Below are positions 12,274-25,205 of a DNA stretch of 64,000 bases, one piece after another. The translations under genes and the position numbers were made by a program. The notes beneath the pieces were generated by a model. It worked only from the letters and a program-made list of their open reading frames with translations. It was not told where the DNA came from and ran no database searches. The DNA comes from Typhlomys cinereus (lineage: Eukaryota > Chordata > Mammalia > Rodentia > Platacanthomyidae), in NCBI GenBank assembly GCA_023101885.1, contig JALPQD010000234.1, forward strand, positions 558,001 to 622,000, in the 5' to 3' direction. Positions within the stretch are counted from its first letter, which is position 1; every line of letters begins with the position of its first letter.

Positions 12274-15200
12274 ACTTTTCATAAGAATTTCTGAGTTAGC
12301 GTGGCAGTGTCATTTTTATTTTCTCTCCCACCATTTGTTTGAAGGTTTTGAAATCTTTTTAGCTTGTGTACATGAACAGAATAAAACACAGTAATGGACA
12401 CGTTTTATTTTTGATGATTAACTGAAATTCAGGAATGAACGCCACTCCATTTGTATTAAATGATTCCCCTGTAGACAGTCTGTGGAATTACGTGGCTGAT
12501 CTTGAGTCCGTAGTGGGATTTTGTGGGTAAAGATATTATCACTTGACACCTTGGTGTCTCACAAGTCTCTATTTCCTCTCAAAAAGTGAACACTTTAAGG
12601 TAACTCTGGAGAGGAGAAAAAAACCCTCAAACCTATTATTGTTAGTTGTTGTGATTGAAGTTTAAAAATAGCGGATGCTGATTAGAGGAGGAAATTGTAG
12701 AACCAATCCCCCCGAAAATACAGACTCAGTAAGAATTAAACACATTCTAGAAGATAATTTCAAATTTAAGCAAACTCGGATTTCGTTTCCGTCCTAATAT
12801 ACTGAGCTGTTCTGTTGAACTTGGAGGATTTGTTCAAGTTGGGAGAGTTTGCATTTTTAATCTTCCCCAGAACTGTGGTGAATAACGGCCCCTGGCAGTA
12901 GATAATGAAATTTTCTTAATTTATATTTTCAAGTAGAAGCTTCAATTGAAAATGGTATCCCAGGGCCTGGAGACATAGCTCGAGTATAGGTTTCGGGGGC
13001 TGCAGTAATAAGCCAGCCATCGAATCTAGGGAAGGCTGGGACAGTGAAGAAGTAATTTAAGGAAGAAAAGAAATCGCGCCGAACCTTATTGTAGCATATC
13101 TAATGATCTGCGGAAGATTCCCGATGGTTTTTGGAGCATGCCTGGAGAAGCTAATGTTATCTTGCCAAAACAGAAGCCCCTGCTTAATCAGCAGAACAAG
13201 ACTATTGATTAAAACACCTCTCACAATAGATTACACATGGAGTCTCATCTCCGTACTTGGCGCTTGGTAAAGTGTAATAATGAGCAGAAGATAATCAAAT
13301 GGAAAGTAAAAGCAATTTATTGAGCATTGTATAGTTCAGGATTAGAGTTAGAATGGAAGCATATTTGCATGAATCTCCTCTCCAGCCCCCAACCCCCAAT
13401 TTTAAGGTATATCTGAGTTGGAAGAAGAAATATTTGGCTTCATTCCTCTTTTCCATTCCACTGTGTCGCTGATGATCACAGGTCTCTATCTCTTAAAAGG
13501 GGCGTGCATATTGACATCTTCTGAATGGGGGTGGAGTGGGGAAATTCCTGATTATCTAGGCGTTGCACAAAGTTCGCCTTCATTAACTGATCTAACCTGA
13601 GCAACCTTCAGAAAGGCAATGCACTCAATAGATGAGGAAGCTGAGCTATGTCTACACGTTCAGCGTGTGGTTTATGGACTCAGGTATGAGACAGTCAGGA
13701 TGCAACTTAAGGCATTTGGCCTGTGCTTTCTTACGCACACCTTCCCCATGTAGAAGCCATTTTGCTTCTAGACCGAGCAAAAACTATACTCCATTATTGT
13801 TTACTTATGCTTAGTAGCATAAGGGCTACTGGGCGTTTAATTTCCTCATAATTAAGTGATCACATGTCTTTAAAAACACTGCTCTTAATCTGTGCATGAT
13901 CTTGTTTTGGTGGCAAGGGTTAGGGAAGAATAGACCCTGCTTTGGGCTTCAATCATTGGAATCTCAGGGCTGTACCATCCTGCCAGGCAGCATATGACAC
14001 TCTTGAGGTAATTTCGGTATAGTGGTCTATACCTTATAATGTGCCTTTGTGAAGTACCTTTTCATCAATTATATATGGTTTTCATTTGAGACAATTTATT
14101 TTCATTTTGAAAGGACTGTGCATGTCCTAAAAGCTACCATAATTTTGCTGGAGAACACTGAATACATGTGGAAGATGAAGTGAACTGTTTAACAGACTTG
14201 TGTAGTTTTTGTCAGTCTGCTGATTATCATAGTCAAGAGACCCGTGAGATTTGCCCGGAAGTACTCTTAATCAGATTTTTTCTCTTCCCTATTATGCATG
14301 AGGCTGAGTGGTGATACTGACTTTAAATATTTATTCCAACTTTTGCTAGTCCTCAAATATATTGGTATGGTCTCCTGAATAGTGATTTGAACTGCCAGTC
14401 TGCAAAATTATTTGTCTTTTTGTTAATATAATATATAATATATATAGGAAGAATAGTTGATATGTTCATTCAGGTGATCAGCAGGCTGGGCAGTAACTCT
14501 GGTACCACAAGCCTTATCTGGGGCTTTAAGATTCTTTTTAGAAATGAACAAATGGCTTAATTCTATCCCTCCCATTCATGCAGAAAGATTACAAAGACGA
14601 ATTCTTAAATATTGTCTGAAACGTGATGTTTTGCCTCTTTTAAGCCATATAAGGCAGGATTTTAGGATTTCCTTAGCTGCGATTGATGGTTTTATGAATA
14701 CAATATAAGTTTTGTGAATATTAAGTGTCAGAAATAATAATTCTGCTATTGGACATAATGATGTTTCAAATCATTTGCTCTTAGATCATCTGAGTTGTAT
14801 ATGGAGCCATAGAGCATTTGCTATATGTTCATATTGGAATAGGAAGGAGGGGAGAGGAAAAACTCTTTCAATATGGTGTTCACAAGTTTGGGCTCAAAAT
14901 GAATCTATAGAAATAATATGTAGGTTCTTTTTGTGCTGCTTCACTTTTGTGGTTATGGGGACCAAAGTCGGGGTTCATGTATTCTAGGGACAAGCTCTGC
15001 CTTGAGTTCCCACTAGTCCAAGGTGGTGCTCCCGAGAATGTTTTTAGCTTATTTATATACAGCAATTGGATCTTATCTTTAGATCCCAAATTTGAAAATT
15101 TCAGAACACACAGCAACAGGAATATTTTAAATGAGTAAATCCTTCAAATTGGGACTGAGCAGTTACATACATTTGTATATATTTAGTGCATGTTAAACCA

Positions 15201-16233
15201 TGACTTTATTAAATATCACTTGTGGTGCTTTTTTTCCTCTGAGCTATTGAATGGCAGTCACATTTAGTATCTTGTAGAGAGACAAGACACTGCCGTGTCA
15301 GAGTGTGTGTGAATAAGTCAAAGGCCAACACAGAAATCAGCAATGGTTTTGCTTACATTATGTGCTTTTCTATTTTAAGTTGCATCAAATAGAGCACACC
15401 ATAGTTTTTAAATTGTAAAAAAGATTTAATTCCAGATTTAGTGTTAAGAATTTTCACTACTAAGGAGAATTTTAGGAAAAAAAATCAGGTTTTTTTCACA
15501 TAAAACAGTTCTGTATATGTTGGGTCCATTTGCTTAAGTGCTATACTTATTTTGACTCAAGTGTCATGAACTAATAAATAAATAGCTCAGAAGAAGGCAA
15601 CCAGGACCCTTGATTTTTCCGCTTAAAGTAAGAAAGGAAACCGTGCATCGGACACTGATCTCTACTTACACAAATCATACTCCTCGCTGATCCTGTCCCA
15701 CGTGATTTTGTGAAACTGCACAGCACAATGTACATGGGCCATACCTGCATTGTTTTCTGAAGTATCTCGGCCTGCCCTGCTTTACCCTGTAGTTCTCGAA
15801 ATGTGTAGAGAGCCATCGCCCATTCTGGTTAAAGCTTGCATGGCTTCTCCCCAGAGCGCCTGAGTCGGATCCTTCCAGCCGAATGTGATCATTTTCCTAA
15901 CAGGCTCCCGCTGAATGCGGATGATTTGTCCTCCTTCATCCGTGCATTTCTGTGTGTACAAAACAACCTAAGACCAGATATGTGAGATGTTTAGTGCCTA
16001 GTATCCATGTCTTTATGCTGCAGAGTAACTGTAGTTCCTCCGGACTGCAACTCATTGTCTTTCTCCTCACCTCTGTTCTTATTTAGAGTCAATGGTTATG
16101 CCTAATTTCTAACACATTTGCGTAGTCAAATGTACATATTAGCAAAATAGTCTGATGTTCTAATTGCTATCACATCAATGATGCTACCCATCAAAAGTCT
16201 TGTTCTGTTGAGCGGGAGAGAGGCACACAAGCT

Positions 16234-16298
16234 CTGTGTGTGCGTGCGTGTGTGTGTGTGTCTGTGTGTGTATGCGTGTGCGTGTGCGTGTGTGAGTG
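16234..16298. repeat. (TG)n microsatellite with TGCG interruptions
   Basis: About 65 bp of alternating TG, CG and TG units, seen directly. Confidence 0.93.
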
Positions 16299-16623
16299 CC
16301 CAGAACACTCTACTGCCTTGGCTTATGTTGTCTTGCTCTTGTCATTGCAAAGAAAACTTTCACTTGAGCCCTTGGTAAGAGATTTACGTTGCTAAGTAAT
16401 TGCTTTCTCGTTTATGATCATTTGAAGGAGAGCAATATTCAGTTTTGTGGTCTTATCTACCACATACCAGTTGAAGAATTTTTATTTTTGGAAGCATTCA
16501 CCTTGGGTATTTCCTCGTTAAAAAATCCCTAAAGCTGTCTGCTTCATTCATAAAGGATATGCACGTTCATTTTTCATTTCCATGATTTGATCCAGTGACA
16601 GCTTTCATTCATTTCAGTGATTC

Positions 16624-16705
16624 AAGACACTGTGTGCACGTTGATCCTTGCACATACAGTGACTGAAGACACTATGCACACGTTAATCACTGAACACACA
16701 TCCTA
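16624..16705 (+). repeat. Two-copy tandem duplication, 42-bp period
   Basis: Unit 1 starts aagacactgtgtgcacgttg at 16624. Unit 2 starts aagacactatgcacacgtta at 16666. The copies have diverged. Confidence 0.7.
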
Positions 16706-17346
16706 TCATCTTAGACTCCAAGCCCTGTGTTACTGATCTCCTTTTTATTCGACAGTTCTAATTTTTCTCAACATCGATTCCTCTCTCCGCCTTTTCCTAT
16801 CTCCCTTTCTCTCCTGTTTCTCTGTACATATAAAAAATTAAACATACGATGAACATTTTTTAATATGTTAAAAGGGCATGAGTTGTAAAATATTGCGTAA
16901 TTTCTTTAGGAGGCACTTCGTTACATCTCATTGCTTCAATACTAAAGGTTACACTTGTTATTGAAGTGACGACACCTGAGTGCTACAGTATACCTAGATA
17001 TATACAGAGAAGGAAATCAAGTAAGGTGCTGATCACCTTGACATTAATTTGAACTGTGGTCAGATGACTAACACTACATTATTCAGAATAATATGAAAGA
17101 CTGTCATTTTGCACAGTTGGTCTTTTACGCTCTCTGCGATAAGAAGCTATGTATGCTTTGCCCCTTTTCTACTTTTGAAGCACACCATGAAGGTGACAGA
17201 GAAAATATCAAGTCTAGTAGCAACATTCTGTTTATCCACTGGATTCTGCTATACTTCAGGTAGGGAAGGTCAAGTAATCTTCTGTTTATTCATTTGTTTA
17301 TTTATTTATTTTTTTGGTTTGATTTGGTTTGGTTTTGGTTTTGGTT

Positions 17347-17420
17347 TTGCAGGGCATTGAACCCAGGACCTTGGGCTTCTAGCCAAGCTCACCAGCATTG
17401 AGTCAAATATCCAACCCGAA
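17347..17420 (-). repeat. ID-like SINE fragment
   Basis: On the window strand, gcattgaacccaggacctt followed by ccaagctc is the reverse complement of the ID/tRNA-derived head with its B box. A GGTTTT-rich stretch precedes it. Confidence 0.65.
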
Positions 17421-19299
17421 TATATTCTTTATTTTCAGAAAGTCATGTAAATTCGCAAATCTTTTTGAAAGCCAAATCTGCTTTGCCCTTGTTCTATAAC
17501 CCTTGTGTTCTTTCATTCCCTTTCAGCTCCATTTCAAATCCTTTCTCTTCCACCTGTTCTCGCTTTGGTGATGAGGGATCTGCTATAGTGAGAAGGAAAA
17601 AGGAATAAGTTGCACGAGAAGTTTATTCACAAATGGAATTATTCTAGAGGTTTTCCACAGTATGTTTTAAAGCCATTAGAAGGAGAGCTGAATGTGTCTG
17701 CGTGCTTGTAAAGCACGCATTGAGAGGCGCCTCAAAGGCGTGTTTAACATGCAGGAGTTTACCATTCTTGGTATCAGAGCATCTGAGGCTCATGGCAAAG
17801 AAGCGCTTCCTGTGGGTGAACAAAGACAAGAAAGGAAGGGAAAGGACTTTGGTGTTTGATGGGGAAACAGGTTAGTGCTGGAGACTTCTGGGAGATCAAG
17901 CGATGTTTAAAAACCAGCAAGATTCTCTCACTGCTCCAACACGTAAGAAGGCATCAAGAGGAGACGTTGGGATTAGGTTCTATGTTATTTGAAACATTTG
18001 ATTTTGACCCACTGAGAAATCTCACATCTGCTCAGTTTTAAATTTTGTACTCCAAAATTGCTTCTGTGACTCATGTTAAGAATATTCATTCACACTGAGT
18101 GGTAAGCCGCTGGCAGTTGCTTCACATGCGTGAGCTAACTGAAGAGATCCGATAGGGAGTGAACGAAGGGAGCAACACGTGACGTAGGAGATGGTGACGC
18201 CGCCCGAGTCCCCTCCCCCATGTTCTTGACAAATTACCTGACGCACAGCCAGACTCTATGGAGGACTCATGACAAATGCTAGCTATTTTAATATTTGCAC
18301 ACACACATCATTTCAGGATTAGTATTTCAGTATTATAATTCTACATGGAAGACTCATTCAAAATCCCTGGGACATATTTGAATTGTGAAATGTGCTATTT
18401 AACCCTGGATAAGTTTTGGGGACTTTGCTTGTCTTCAAGCAGCTTCCACCTGAGGTTTTCAGTTGTGGTGACGCCAATGCGTATCACAGAACATGAGTCC
18501 CCTTGTTTCTGATTCTGCTCCCCATTGTCCTTTGGTTCCTTGGGCTACAAATTGGGATCCTCTCCTCAGAGGTCTTTACAGTGCTATTTTATATTATAGT
18601 TCAGCTATTTTATGCACCATAGAATATTTGCTATTCAAATTGTTGAATAAATTTCGTTATAATGCTCGTGTTCTGCTCGTTTTTGCTTTCTTAATGTATG
18701 TACTATCAGGAAGCATAATACAGCCTTGCAAACATCCCATTCCACTGGCTTGTAATCAAATCAAATTATAAAAGAAATAGCTCTTGTTTTTCCAAAGCTT
18801 ATGAAAAGAACATCTGGACCAATTTATAGAACTTAAATACCATCTCGCCTGGAATTCTAGCTTAATTTCAATGTTCTTGATGACTCAATGACAAAAGGAT
18901 TAAAAATTAGGAAAAAACTTCCGTGAAGTAATTTCTGGGATGTTCTTAGTGTTGCATTCAGGATATAGTGATGTAGAAGAACTGGGTGTGTCGTTATCAA
19001 CTACACGAGAGTACCATCTGTGAACGGCAGCCACAGAGATATGCACTACGTTCCAGACACTGTGGAATGCCTTAAATACCTTCTGTCACTTCTGCGGGTC
19101 TCTTCGACTTGGTCAACTTGGTGTCTGAGTTGAAGACTTCCTGCATGCTGAGTATAGCAGATCTGTCCACATTTGTGTAAATGCGTTGCAATGTCTTGTT
19201 CAGTTTATGGTTCTGTCTGTTGATTTTTACCTCTCCCTTGCTAATTGTAATTTTTCAACATTTTCTTTGTAGTTTTAAATTTAGTATTGGGAAGGGTGC

Positions 19300-19450
19300 C
19301 ACCGGAGTGCCACCGTGCCCGCTTGTAAGTCAGAGGGTAACTTTGTAAAGTTAGTTCTCTTCTTACCTGTTTTCATGGATTGAATTGATTGAGATCACTA
19401 GACTTGCAGAGCAAGTGTCTTTACCCACTGACGCTGAATCACCCTAGTTC
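19300..19450 (-). repeat. Decayed SINE (B4/B3-like)
   Basis: gccaccgtgcccgcttgtaa and then cttgcagagcaagtgtcttt with cccactgacgctgaatcacc resemble a reverse-oriented B1/ID junction and tRNA-type head, strongly mutated. Confidence 0.5.
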
Positions 19451-19781
19451 CATAAATGAGATTTTAAAGTCTTAAAAGCTTGTTATCAAGTATTCTGGTG
19501 GCCGTACGGGGGCATCAGCTACCCTGTACTTATAAAATATGACAAAAATTCAAAATAAAATGCATAAGAATAGAAAGAGAATTGCCAGCTATTCTCTCTT
19601 TCCTTCTGGCCGTAACTTAGTACGTATGGCTTCTCCGACAGTGTTTTAATGAGAAGAAAACACGGGTCTTTACAGAGTAGCCTCCTAGCAGACTTTCTGC
19701 TTATGAATTGGTCCTGTATTGTTTTCATGGAGTAAAAAATCATCAAATGGTCTCACGAGTTTGATCCGTTCTGTCTTGCAG

Positions 19782-19891
19782 GTGCAACAACCGAACACAG
19801 TGTATAGTAGTTACTGGGTCAGATGTATTCCCTGATCCGTGTCCCGGAACTTACAAATACCTTGAAGTCCAGTACGAATGTGTTCCGTACA
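19782..19891 (+). CDS. ADGRL2: ADGRL2 exon: C-terminal half of rhamnose-binding lectin domain
   Basis: The exon follows acceptor ttgcag and ends at donor gtaagt. It starts with the third base of a codon and ends with the first base of the next (1 + 36 codons + 1 = 110 nt). The peptide begins [16 protein letters not shown] and ends [10 protein letters not shown]. It is the end of the latrophilin galactose/rhamnose-binding lectin domain, with four cysteines of the domain and one N-glycosylation sequon (NRT). The lectin domain is the main teneurin-binding module. The exon is too short to stand out as an open reading frame and was found by motif and phase. The preceding lectin exon is not visible upstream in the window. 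Confidence 0.95.
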
Positions 19892-21042
19892 GTAAGTACG
19901 ACATTTCCGTTGTTTCCTTTCTTGCATTCCTTGTCGTTGCTGAAAACCACACGTGTGCAAGGAACACATGTGAACGGCCCACAGAAGCATTACGCATGCA
20001 CAGCACTCGCAGCTCCGGACTCCAATTAGCCTCGGCAAGTGTGGAAGGAAGCCATCATGCCACGCTGGCCAAGTGTCTGTCTGTGCTCTTAAGTGTTTGG
20101 CTTTTAAGACTAGTGTTTTCCCAGAAAACAAACTTGAATTAGCCATTCAGGAGGGCGCATAGAAATCTGTACTTTTGCCCAATACCAGCTACTGACAAAT
20201 TGGTTTGGCTCACAGCTTTCTAAAGAAGGTATTGACTTCAGTGGGAGGGACTTGATTGGCTACCCGCTGGTCTAGAAACTCTAGTTCTTGGTAAATGCTG
20301 CTGTTAACAGAAACCAAGGCAAGAACGGCCCATTTTCTTCCTGTCCCAGAAGAAAGCAATTCTTTACCAATTCAGTGAGGAAATCATGATGCTTTTATTT
20401 AAAAGAGAGAGAGAGAGATGAATCAGACAAAATTTTGTGCCCGTTTCTTCTTTTAATTTTATGACGTCATCTTTAAGATTCTACAGAGGAAGATTGAAAA
20501 ATCAGTTGGACACTTTATAGGTAGGCTTAGCAAATATGCTAACACTGCTTTCCTTCCAGCTTCAAAATTCATATTTTGTCATCATACTTCACGCATTGGC
20601 CAGAACTAAATAACCCAAACATTTAAGAGAGCGCATAAGTCTGTCTGAATATATTATCTAACGTTCACCAGCTAAATTAGCAGTGGGTTTTTTTCCTCCT
20701 TTGTTTTTTAAGTCAGAAACATCCAAACCAATTCAAGGTAGTTCCTAAGCTTTTGAAGTTGGGTCAGTGTGACATCTTGAGATGATTGTGTCTGTCCATT
20801 TCTTGCCTAGAAAAAAACATCTGGAAGCAGTGTAACCTCCTGTGCTTAAAGGCTGAGCCAGGAAGGTAATTTGCACCCCAGAGTTTAAGGGCCGCTTGGG
20901 CAGCCTAGCAAGCCCCCATCCCACACGTACAAGCACCAACTTCTGATAGGTGGGCTCGGTCCAGTAAGGCGATGCTGTACTCTGGCATGCAGTGCAAAGA
21001 CACTCCTGTCCTGTCTGTCACGATTTTGATAGACTGATTTTT

Positions 21043-21065
21043 CTGTGTGTGTGTGTGTGTGTGTG
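21043..21065. repeat. (TG)n microsatellite
   Basis: About 11 TG units, seen directly. Confidence 0.93.
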
Positions 21066-24000
21066 AGATCAGTTAAAGGCCAAACATATAGTCCCTGTTC
21101 CTCCCTTCCTGCCCCCGTGTTCCTGTGTTGCCGTGAAATGGATGCTTGTTCATGTTTCCAGTATTTTCTATGCCATTTGTAGGATTGGAGGCCTAGAGCA
21201 CACGGATCTTTTAAGCTGTTTCGCCTGTGCGGTGGTTGTGTCTTACCCAGAGCCACTGTCCTGGGCACTCCAAGACCAGTGTGTTCTTTGAGCTAACCTA
21301 CCTTTTTTTTTTTTTTCGTGTCCCACGAAGCCCATCTCACAGTTTCTGTCTCCTCACTTGAGACGAGGAATACAGCATCCATTCCCAAGACAGGGGGATG
21401 TCAGAGCTGCCAAGAATTGTGTCTTTGTGGAGCCCGTTCCTGTGAACTAGCCTGTAGCCCAAGAACAGTGCTCAGCAAGCATCATTTCCAGACTTTGAGT
21501 CATTTCTTGTGCTGCTGAAGGAAGGAAAATGTGGATATCTTCTGGAACGTCTAACTTGCAAAGCTTTATTTTTTTCAGTTCTCCAGAAGTTAATGTTCAC
21601 TGTGCAGTAAACTTGCAAATAGCTATTCTCAGAGAAGTATCTGTTTGTATTTTTTTTTAAGTTTTTGTCCTTCACAATAAAAAAGATAAGTCAATTCAGT
21701 AATTAATTTGCCCTTACCTTTCTAGACGTTTGCACGAGACAGAAATCAATCCATGGCTTTTTTTTTTTCCTTTTTAAATCACGCTTTGCTCAAGAATAGA
21801 AGTAATTGTAATTCCTGTATACCGTACAGCAGTGCCACGCTATGAATTACATGATTCTGACGCATGATAAAATTCAGCGCAGTCTTTCTAGATTATTCTT
21901 CCACACACAGGATGGTATGTTCCCTACCTCTCCCTGACTTTCCAGCCCTAGTGTCCACACACCCCTTCCAAACACTGCTTTTATTTTAAGCACCCACCTT
22001 TCTCTTTCCCATTGTTTGATAGTATATTTGCATCATGTGGCATGCGTTTTCCCCTTTGGGCTGCTGCTTACTTGATCAAAATTGTCCCCCCCCCAAGTCA
22101 GGCTTATTATGTGTTTCTTACCTCTTGGCTTCAAGCCATTCTCTCTCCATCCCTGATTCCCCCAGAACTTGTGACAAGACTGTTTTGTGCCACTGTGAAA
22201 CTGCTTCAGAACATTACAATAACTTTTGAAAACTTTACAAACAAATTTGCTCAGCATATAACATCAGAAATACCACTGCTGGGTTTACTTTGGTGTTTTT
22301 ATTGACAGGTGCACACTTTACGTGTGACTTTTCCACTTGGGCCAATAGGATTGTCCACATGCACATTCTCCTCTGTCGACAGACTGTTAGCCGCTGAGGA
22401 CCAGTGTATTTAAAAGTAGTCATAAACACTCTGAGGATAACAGAGATCATCAGATCACAGTTGCGCATCCTAATATTACACACAGGTCCATTGTATGAGG
22501 AAAAGAAAAACCTCCATATTGATCAACAAAATCACTATTTGTGAACAGACATGAGATTATTCCAAATGAAATAGTGTGTCACTTCAAATACAGAGTATGT
22601 AGGCTCTGGTCCATGAGGGGCAATTTCCTGTTTTGCACATTCATTGTGTCCTCTGCTGACGTTGGTGGATCATGTGCTTGCGTGTTTTGTCCATAGAAAA
22701 GTGTATTTGTCATTATGAATTAATTCATCTCGTCTCTTAAGACATGTCACTGTATTTGGTATGTGATTACAAATGCTGATTATTGTCAATTTTATTGTAT
22801 TTTCTTAGTTTTCTGGTTGATAGAATTTTGGCGCATCTGACAGCTATCTATCTTTTGAGGTTTCACAAAAACCTTTATGTAAAGATTTCTTTTCTTTTTA
22901 AATCCATGCATCAGCTGTCAAAGATTTCATTTTTTTTAATCTTTGGGTGTCATTTCTTAGTTTTCCTTAGACGTTTAAATTGTATACCGTGAACATTCAT
23001 TTCCTTTTCCTTTATAAGTGGTTTGGGTTGGATCATAAATAAGTGAAACCTACTATATTCTTTATTGTGATCAGCAACTGCATTGTAATCTCAGTGCATC
23101 AAATAGATAAAATCGAATAATTTCAGTGCATGAGAAACATGAAATATGCTTCCCGCATTTTTGTTGAACGTATTTTAAACTTCTGTTTCAAAAAAGTGAA
23201 CATTGTCCGAGGTATTCTTACCAGTTGTACATCTCATTGATTTGTTTTAGTCAGCTCTTCCTTCCCTTAAGGAAAAGCACAGCTGTCTATAAATAGAGTC
23301 CAAGCAGACTCAACACTAATGGTCTCTCTTGTCCCTGTTCTTCCACGCCCTTCCGTTATTGATTCTAAGCAGGTACAATACGCTTCTCACTGAGGAGCAA
23401 ATTTACGACCAGTGGCTTATAAATGAGTATTGTTTCCAAGACAGTAACACTGATTTTTTTTTTCCTTTGTGTATCACACGTAGGCAGAATTACACACTTC
23501 AGGAAAAAAACAAAAAAAGTATGTTTCCTGAAAGGTTGGTTAATTAGACCAGATTAGTTGCACAATTTGTGACTGAATGTACAAGGTTAGATGCTGTTTC
23601 TATGCCCCAACTTCTCTCTTCCCCTAAAAAAAAAGTTTGGGGGCATTTTTATGCTGTTTCTCTCAGGGGAGCTCCAAAAGATCAATGTTTTATCTCTATG
23701 AATAATTGTCATTTTGATAATGAAGTCATCAAGCCCCACCTTAAGGAACTGTGAGTCTGTGCACCTGAGGCTGGGCGTGGAGGTGCTTGAGGGCGCTCGA
23801 CCTTTGAGGGCTGACCCCAGTGCATTTGAAAGGGAAAAGCAAGAACGCAGGTATCTGTGATGTCATCTTACGCATTCAGGCAACATACTTCAAAGCCTGT
23901 AATCTGAACATAGTTCCAACAGGCTGTCATAACTAGCAGATCCCACTGGTACCCTTTCTGAAAGTAGAATCCATTCCTTTAAACTTCTAGGGTGCCTCCC

Positions 24001-25036
24001 CTGAACCCCCCCTCCCAAGCTCATAGAGCTCTACTAATGGGGTTTGCTTTATGAAAGCATTTCTTTTGTGGGGTCTGTGGAATCAAGGTATTTGCTGTGA
24101 ATGCTTGATGCGATTGTTGCATGCCAGCTTGCTTTCTGTGTAAATAAATATGGTGGAAAATGTCATAACAAGCTAACCATAATTCTTTCTTCCTTTTTCT
24201 CCTTGCCGACTCTGCTTGCTTTTTCCTTGTATGTATTTTGCTTACTTTTTTTATAGACTTAGTATTACAATTTATATATATATATTTATGTATATGTATG
24301 ATGTGGAGAATTAAATCGATGTAGACTATACATAAGTTTAAGTAGATGACTATTTCTCAGTGGACAAGAAAGAACACTGTATACCCCTTCAAAATCTCTA
24401 TCGGGGCTGAAGGGAGATGTATATATTCTGAAAAGGAGGCGATTTTTTTAAAGTTGGTTAAAATGAAGTTTTACAGAAATAGACACTCATAAAGTTGCAA
24501 CACGTACTGAGATGCATGATTGTGTATTTCTTACATAAATGTCTTTGGGAAAATGTAGCATTGTCAATAGTTATTAAATTTGACCTAAACTCCAAGATTG
24601 AATTGTCGTTCTTCTAAGTGTGTTTCCTGTCATGTTCATGCTCGCAGGGGCAGTTTGCTAATTGAGGTCACATAAACTAAATGGAGACGATATACCTGTG
24701 CATGCTTTTATGCCTGTAGCATGCATGGCGAGAGGAAATCTCGACCCGATTGCCGAGTGCCTGGCGGGGCAAGAGTGTGTGGAGCATGCATTAGTGGGAC
24801 TCTCATTACTTATTCAGGTTTACTAAGTGAAGCAACATGCCACGGTCTCTGTTTGGTCTCCTTAATCTACCGAAGCCATTGATCTGTGTTCTTTTATGTA
24901 ACTTTAGACTCTTTCTCCTGCTAGGTTTTCCTGTGTGTGTTTCTCTTTATCCAAAGTAGTACAACTCCTTATTCTTCCTATATTTAGCGTCTGTTAACGA
25001 AGTCAATCTTAGACTAATAGTCAATTTATTTTTAAT

Positions 25037-25100
25037 CTTTTTTTTTCTTTTTTTTTTCCTCGCACCTTTTGTTTTTATTTTTCTCCCAATGCTAAAATAG
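25037..25100 (+). promoter_or_regulatory. ADGRL2: Pyrimidine tract and acceptor of the KVEQK microexon
   Basis: A nearly pure T/C tract (25037-25088) is followed by aatgctaaaatag. The tgc just before the acceptor fits the UGC motif bound by the neuronal factor SRRM4 upstream of microexons, and the C/U tract fits PTBP1 binding. Both roles are inference from known microexon biology. Confidence 0.5.
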
Positions 25101-25115
25101 AAGTGGAGCAAAAAG
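25101..25115 (+). CDS. ADGRL2: ADGRL2 15-nt microexon (KVEQK insert, lectin/OLF junction)
   Basis: Fifteen bases lie between an AG at 25099-25100 and a gtaaat donor at 25116. Joined to the final a of the lectin exon they read K-V-E-Q-K, and the last g completes a Val codon with the olfactomedin exon. Skipping joins a to tc, giving one Ile and keeping the frame. A KVEQK insert between the lectin and olfactomedin domains is the known alternatively spliced site A of latrophilins, which affects teneurin binding. The upstream tract at 25037-25088 is strongly pyrimidine-rich, with tgc at 25090-25092. A TCC-rich tract lies downstream. The inclusion level cannot be told from sequence. Confidence 0.9.
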
Positions 25116-25172
25116 GTAAATCATGTGCCCGGTCTCAACCCCAGCTCCCCGTGTGTGCCTTATGGATGTCCG

Positions 25173-25205
<33 letters not shown>

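Larger units (their letters stand above)
1..19781. other. Noncoding region upstream of the first visible ADGRL2 exon
   Basis: Probably intron, possibly including undetected 5' untranslated exons. No open frame here resembles a known protein, and I could not find the upstream lectin exon. It holds ID/B2/B4-like SINE copies near 655-940, 8241-8557, 8696-8997, 17347-17420 and 19300-19450, TG repeats, a 36-base T run and a TAATTA-rich block at about 9900-10350. Most of 941-7978, 10505-16230 and 17421-19299 is AT-rich unique sequence with no feature that I can name. Confidence 0.75.
19892..25100 (+). other. ADGRL2: ADGRL2 intron between lectin exon and microexon
   Basis: 5.2 kb, GT-AG. It contains short repeats only: GA run at 20405-20418, TG run at 21043-21065, and AT-rich tracts near 24.28 kb. 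The rest is unique AT-rich sequence with no coding evidence. The 3' end (25037-25088) is an unusually strong pyrimidine tract. Confidence 0.85.

Noticed and set aside
1..19781. Upstream lectin, signal-peptide or first exons of ADGRL2
   Set aside because: I looked for sequence encoding the earlier part of the lectin domain before 19782 and found none. These exons probably lie outside the window.
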